A stretch of 64,000 nucleotides of DNA. Origin: Phymorhynchus buccinoides (Eukaryota; Mollusca; Gastropoda; Neogastropoda; Raphitomidae). The notes under the pieces are model-generated. The model was given only the letters and a program-made list of their open reading frames with translations. It did not search any database and had not been told where the DNA came from. Shown in pieces: positions 58,784 through 64,000 of the stretch. Every line of letters begins with the position of its first letter. Position 1 is the first letter of the stretch. A program made the translations under genes and the position numbers. The stretch covers positions 34,839,349 through 34,903,348 of the forward strand of contig CM065682.1 in the NCBI GenBank assembly GCA_017654935.2. The letters are read 5' to 3'.

Positions 58784-58814
58784 TTTGGTTGTTTTTTTAA
58801 TGCTGACACACAAT

Positions 58815-59314
58815 NNNNNNNNNNNNNNNNNNNNNNNNNNNNNNNNNNNNNNNNNNNNNNNNNNNNNNNNNNNNNNNNNNNNNNNNNNNNNNNNNNNNNN
58901 NNNNNNNNNNNNNNNNNNNNNNNNNNNNNNNNNNNNNNNNNNNNNNNNNNNNNNNNNNNNNNNNNNNNNNNNNNNNNNNNNNNNNNNNNNNNNNNNNNNN
59001 NNNNNNNNNNNNNNNNNNNNNNNNNNNNNNNNNNNNNNNNNNNNNNNNNNNNNNNNNNNNNNNNNNNNNNNNNNNNNNNNNNNNNNNNNNNNNNNNNNNN
59101 NNNNNNNNNNNNNNNNNNNNNNNNNNNNNNNNNNNNNNNNNNNNNNNNNNNNNNNNNNNNNNNNNNNNNNNNNNNNNNNNNNNNNNNNNNNNNNNNNNNN
59201 NNNNNNNNNNNNNNNNNNNNNNNNNNNNNNNNNNNNNNNNNNNNNNNNNNNNNNNNNNNNNNNNNNNNNNNNNNNNNNNNNNNNNNNNNNNNNNNNNNNN
59301 NNNNNNNNNNNNNN
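58815..59314. other. Assembly gap (500 N)
   Basis: Third fixed-length gap. The sequence to its right repeats 50760 onward in the same orientation. Confidence 0.99.
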
Positions 59315-59538
59315 GGTGAGCCTTAACGTTTTTGACTAGCTTAGAACAATACTCAAGTCTTTGTTTGAGTTACGTAATGGTAATATTAAATATTAATTCA
59401 TGATTTTCTTGTTTTCTAAAAAAAAATCCGTGTATAGACTAATGAGATAGTTTATTTAGGCATGACGAGTTGATTTTTTGTCAATACTGCAGTCAATTTT
59501 GTTCTGTATTTTTCTGTACCTATTGAAGAACCGGTAAA

Positions 59539-59948
59539 GGTAAAGATGTGCCACCCCCCCCCTGCATTTCTCGGTTAATTCTATTTTTCCGTTTTTGCCT
59601 TTCTTACCATACATAAAGCTGTATTTTAGGAAACATTTTTAGCTAATAACCTTTTTGGAATACTAACCCTAGCCCTAACCCTAGCCCTAAACCTAACCCT
59701 ACCCCCCACTATGTACTGCAGTACACCGCGATTTGTCACAGTTGTGGTTCGTTGCGTTTTTCCGTCTTCTAGGGTGGGGGGTAGGGTTAGGTTTAGGGCT
59801 AGGGTTAGGTTTAGGGATAGGGTTAGTATTCCAAAAAGGTTATTAGCTAAAAATGTTCCTAAAATACAGCTTTATGTATGGTAAGAAAGGCAATAACGGA
59901 AAAATAGAATTAACCGAGATAGGTAGGGGGGGGTGGCACATCTTGACC
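59539..59948. repeat. Hairpin with telomere-like repeats, copy 2
   Basis: Same structure as 50984-51391. The right-hand telomere-like run differs slightly (an extra TTAGGTTTAGGG step in place of GGGATACTGA), so these units are changing faster than the rest of the segment. Confidence 0.88.
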
Positions 59949-60242
59949 TTCGAATCGCAAACAAAGTTGTTTCAAATCACAAAATGGGAGCTTTATTGAA
60001 TCACAAACGAGAAAGTATTTATCACAAATTAAAAGCTGTCAAATTACAAATAATACATGTTTTGATTAGAAGTGAGAGCTGTTGCGAATCACAAAAGAAA
60101 GCTGTTTCAAATAACAAAAGAGAGCTTGTCTGAATCACAAAATGAGAGTTTTCTCAAATCACAAAAGAAAGCAGTTTTGAATCACAGAACAACAAAGACG
60201 TTTCAAACAACAAGAAAGCTTTTTCGAATTGTGTGTTTGCAG
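59949..60242 (+). repeat. Degenerate 23-bp intronic repeat, copy 2
   Basis: Copy of 51395-51685 next to the acceptor of the duplicated NCD3G exon, with a single visible change (GTTTCAAAC against GTTTGAAAC). Confidence 0.8.
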
Positions 60243-60636
60243 GATCACATTGCCTTCAAGCCACGGCCTACAGCTACAGGTCAATTTTCAGAGATCATCG
60301 ACGATGGTTTCCATACCATACCCCAGTCGGTTTGCAGCAAGCCATGTCAACCAGGATATGAAATCCTAGTGGGCCAGCCCCACTGCTGCTTCAAATGCAT
60401 CAAGTGCCGGCCTAATGAAAGAACGGTGCTGGATAGCTTTGGTAACCTCCAATGCCAGATATGCCCTTCGGAGTCCAACTTCACGTGGCCTGATGAGGAA
60501 ACAAAGACCAAATGCCTGCCTATTGAAGCTGTGTACCGGCTTGGTATCCAGCATTCTGTGGGTGTCATTCTGCTTACCCTGTGTAGCCTGACATTTGGCA
60601 TGGGAGCCACTACCACCGTGCTCTACTTTATCAACG
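60243..60636 (+). CDS. mGluR-like class C GPCR exon (NCD3G domain and TM1), copy 2
   Basis: Same acceptor, donor, length (394 bp) and frame as 51686-52079. The only protein change I see is Glu for Gly in SEIIDDGF; the minus paralog also has SEIID, so Glu is probably ancestral. All nine cysteines and TM1 are intact. If the duplication is real, a transcript reading through 46882-47568 would meet two mutually exclusive or tandem NCD3G exons. If it is an uncollapsed haplotype, this is the allelic exon. Confidence 0.9.
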
Positions 60637-60856
60637 GTCAGTTTGTTGTTGTTGTTGTTAATGTTTTTGTTGTTCTTTATATTTTTTGCTGCAGCTACTG
60701 CTGTTGTTATTCTTGAAGAATGCGTAGATGACTCACCTGTAATAGTCGTGTGTATTATTGTACTCCCAGTTCTAACAGAACGGGAGTACATTGGGATGGG
60801 AACGAAAGCTCTGAGTTGCCCTGTCCTCGTGCAAGCTCGCGCGCGCGCGCGCGCGC

Positions 60857-60916
<60 letters not shown>

Positions 60917-61024
60917 GCGCGTATGCGCGCGCGCGCGCGTGTGTGTGTGACCGAAATGTGTTCCAGTCCATAACGCCTAAACCACTGAACCGATCGTAAT
61001 GAAACGTGATACAATGATTCCTTA

Positions 61025-61288
61025 AGGCGGCGACAGACTATGTGGCTGCCTCATGTGACTCGATCAGGTCGTGACGTTTCACCTCATTTGCATACCATCT
61101 AACTCGATCAGTCTGACTCAGTCGGGCCCAGTCAGGTGACAGGGCCGAATAGGGCGGGTTCTAAATTTCACTGATCGAGTCTGATCGAGTCAGATGGCTT
61201 GTGACGTCTTCTGTGCGGGAAACAAAATTTGATCTACGTCACGACCTGATTACGTCATATGAGGCAGTCACATAGTCTGTCGCCGGCT
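61025..61288. mobile_element. 264-bp palindromic MITE, copy 2
   Basis: Copy of 52449-52712 with TTA on both sides (61022-61024 and 61289-61291) and a few substitutions. Confidence 0.85.
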
Positions 61289-62520
61289 TTAGACCTTGCA
61301 GATGCTGCACACGATATTAGATTTACATAGACATGCCATATCAACGTAATCCCAGTGAAAAGTAATTTGAATATTAAACTGACGCCGATTATTTCAATGA
61401 TAATGGATGGACTTAAACCAACAGGTGTCGCCTAACAACTTTTTTGGGGGGTAAAATATTTAATTTCTCAATATTACCATACTGATACAAGAATTGTTTT
61501 TACACCAAAAAACCCAATAATCCGACAATCAAAAATTAACTCCCTTGACAAGGGAGACAATACACTCTACACGACTTTTCGCCCTCCAGGAAATAGACTG
61601 GGCCTACAGAGTACGAGTATTCCTCTGTCTGTCTGTCTTTGGGTGGGATGGGCGGGGTCGTGGTGAGTGGGTGGATGGGGGAGTGTTTATGCTGATTGAG
61701 AACTGTTGGGTCAGTAGAAAGGAAAACAGGGGAGGGTAAATTGATAGGGCCGCATGAGGAGTGTGGTGGGGGGGAATGGGCTGGGAGATTGTAGTCCAAG
61801 CTACTTAATTAAGGCTAGTCTTTGAAGAGGCTAATAATAAAGTGAGAATAAGAGAAGACTGAACTGGGACTACGTTTATAAGGCGTTTGCCTTCTTGTTT
61901 CTGGTTAATGACACTTGCTGTACAGACGGTTGTGTGTACGGGTGTGATGACGCATGCATTGTGTTCTTTTTCTACTTGTCAATGAATGTAAAAATCTCGA
62001 GATGTTATGCAAGTAATCACGATTTCAAAGTGAAAAATTAAACTTGGCTGCGAGTTTTGTTGCACTTTTATTTGTCATAACTTTTGTGGGGCTGTCCTAT
62101 GTCAGTAAAGATGTTTGTCTCAGGCAGAGATGTCTTGAAGGGGTTAAAGGCAAATTTAATAATTCCTGGAACTTATTTTTGACTAACGTGTGAAGATGAA
62201 AAGTTAATTAAACTAAATATGAAGAAAATCAAACTGCTTCACGTCTTTATTTGATGATTTACATGGTTAAGAGCCTTTCCCTAGCAACATTTGTGTGGAA
62301 TATACAGCTAGTTTATGGCTGTGTGAGGCTGCTCAATTTTATTTGTTTCAAGATTAAGCGTCATTAATACATGTATCATGTATTTTACATTATCGAGGAA
62401 AGGCACAGATGTATGTAAGAACAGTTTTGAACAGAACAGAGGCATACATAATTATATACTACTCCACACTTGCTTTGCATCACTTAAAACATTCTGTATT
62501 TTGAATTCCATTGGCGCTAT
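61289..62520 (+). other. Intron sequence, copy 2 of 52713-53943
   Basis: No gene recognised. It matches the first copy closely. Confidence 0.5.
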
Positions 62521-62521
62521 G

Positions 62522-62562
<41 letters not shown>

Positions 62563-62640
62563 TTTATTTCACATAGCGCTAAGATCCATGCAGTAGTATG
62601 CTCGATGCTTTACAAAAGCAACATTGAAAGATGAAAAATA
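62521..62640 (-). mobile_element. (ATT)n-tailed 3' terminus, copy 2
   Basis: Copy of 53944-54060. Confidence 0.55.
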
Positions 62641-62929
62641 TGCATTAAAATCAACAGGATAGTCATACTACCAACATTCCAGTGCCAAGATCCTCAAATT
62701 TGCAGAAAATCAACATATAGAGTACCAACAGGTCTGCGCGTTGATTGGGTATGCGCATACCCCCCCCCCCCCCCCCACCCTCCCTTGAAATCGTAGAGAT
62801 TGTAATGAAATCACGTCATGCTTGCGTCATTTTAAGGGGTACGCAACCCCCTTTGGTACTCTAGAGCAAACGATTCATTTAGCAGAAAACTGAGTAAACT
62901 TTGTCAAACACACACAATGGAATAACAAT

Positions 62930-63840
62930 AACGAGTGTGATTTCCAGGTTTCTGAATGACACCCTGAAGTACCTCATCAAGGACTAGAGATTCTGGACCT
63001 TCTGCTGGGGTGTCATGTCCCATTCTTATTTGACGACCTATTCAGGGTCCGGCTTGCACAGATGTCTCAGGTCATGTCCCAAACATGTTATATGGACTTT
63101 AAGTCAGGAAACCTGATTGACTCCTCAATTCGCTCTATTGATTCATCCTCAAAGCACTGGTCCATACTGCTTAATCCATGTGGTCGAGTGTTACTGTCCT
63201 TGAAAATGAAATCCATGCCAAAGGCACCTTAATTAAGTCTCAGGAAAAAACCCAGGACCTCATTTTGATTCATTACTGTTGCCAGGTTTCTGTTTCTGGG
63301 CACATGGAAGGCTATCTTTCAGACCATTAATGAGCTACCTCAACAATGGACATGTTGCTGACATCATCATTGTGGAATTGGTATTTCCTGCTCCTCCACA
63401 CCCCATGCTTTCATTATCTCAGGTTTGGGACAAATGTTTACACACCAGTAAGCAAGATGGGAGTCCAGTCATAATGCAGTGCAGCCCAGAAGAGATGTTG
63501 GCGAGCTTGATGACAAGAAATATTTATGTCCTCCCGCTAAATGGAAATGTCAGGTCTCCCACCAGAATACTCTCTTTTGACAATATAATATTTATGTAGC
63601 TTGCAACAAGTTTCATATTCTTGTGGCCACATTTTAGTCGACATTCATGGCCACCTGGTGCAGAGATAACCCAAATTCAAGCAATCCACCAGCTCAGACC
63701 ATCTGAATGTCTGTCAAACGCTTTTAGAGCAATTGTTCAGACATCATGAACTAGTCAGTGATACAACACTGACGATGTTCTTCAACCAGCACGCAAAACA
63801 GGTTTTGGTCGGAGCATTGTCCATGGATGTCAAATTTAGG
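62930..63840 (-). mobile_element. Tc1/mariner-like transposase relic, copy 2
   Basis: Copy of 54360-55250. It shares the same stop in place of the catalytic Glu and the same Ser for the second Asp, so inactivation preceded the split between the two segment copies. Confidence 0.7.
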
Positions 63841-64000
63841 GGGTAGAATCCGAAATGTGCATATTGCTGGCTGCAGTTAGTACTGTTCAGTTGATTGCGT
63901 GACAATGATTGGTGTCAATATCAAAAAACAAATGATGTAAATAAGGGAAAGCTTTGATAAAATTCAGAAAACAAGAAGTGATGCAAAGCCATTGTGGAGT

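Larger units (their letters stand above)
59315..64000 (+). repeat. 4.65-kb segment, copy 2 (direct duplicate of 50760-55412)
   Basis: Starts at the first base after the gap, at the point where the (AC)n-tailed repeat R ends in copy 1, and continues to the window end without losing the match. Length differences come from (TG)n (60860-60910), (AAT)n and a longer poly-C (62759-62776). The high identity includes intron and transposon sequence. Confidence 0.97.

Overview
This is animal nuclear DNA, most likely from a mollusc and plausibly a marine snail. The base composition is AT-rich. Coding sequence is sparse and split into short exons with GT/AG borders. Between the exons lie long (AC)n, (AG)n and poly-C tracts, TTAGGG-like motifs, many decayed LINEs, tRNA-derived SINEs, foldback elements and Tc1-like debris. 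The species assignment is an inference from this style; no species-diagnostic gene is visible. Nothing bacterial or viral was recognised, and there is no operon, CRISPR array or rRNA.

The only host genes I can support are two diverged paralogs of a class C G-protein-coupled receptor resembling metabotropic glutamate receptors (mGluR). They point away from each other. The minus-strand copy runs 34139 to 19269 in four exons: the second half of the Venus-flytrap ligand-binding domain (33452-34139), the nine-cysteine NCD3G domain plus TM1 (30013-30407), TM2 to the start of TM4 (23611-23903), and the end of TM4 to TM7 with the stop (19269-19748). The plus-strand copy has the matching first three exons at 46882-47568, 51686-52079 and 55709-56001; its last exon is not in the window. 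Intron phases match exactly between the copies (0, 1, then 0). Exons for the signal peptide and first half of the ligand-binding domain are missing from both. The minus copy carries two one-base frameshifts.

Three gaps of exactly 500 N (6627-7126, 42598-43097, 58815-59314) split the window into four contig pieces, so order and orientation across them are scaffolding inferences. Two of the joins show redundant sequence. 59315-64000 is an almost identical direct copy of 50760-55412, including the NCD3G exon. 7127-7352 is an inverted copy of 1-218. Uncollapsed haplotypes are the simplest explanation for both.

The rest is a dense layer of mobile elements. Readable LINE remnants lie at 2257-3990, 13049-14340, 20035-21553, 22150-22930, 26930-29440 (with a second LINE inside it), 37738-38900 and probably 40880-42000. 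A Tc1/mariner-like transposase relic lies at 54360-55250 and again at 62930-63840. Foldback or terminal-inverted-repeat elements lie at 8160-8450, 25203-25793, 33078-33325, 44521-45239, 50984-51391, 52449-52712, 56128-56690 and 56770-57435. The clearest insertion event is at 44521-45239: an element with 20-bp inverted ends, an 8-bp target duplication and an internal 36-bp satellite splits a conserved open reading frame. The most unusual structures are a hairpin whose arms end in TTAGGG-like repeats (50984-51391) and a degenerate 23-bp intronic repeat kept upstream of the same exon in both receptor paralogs.
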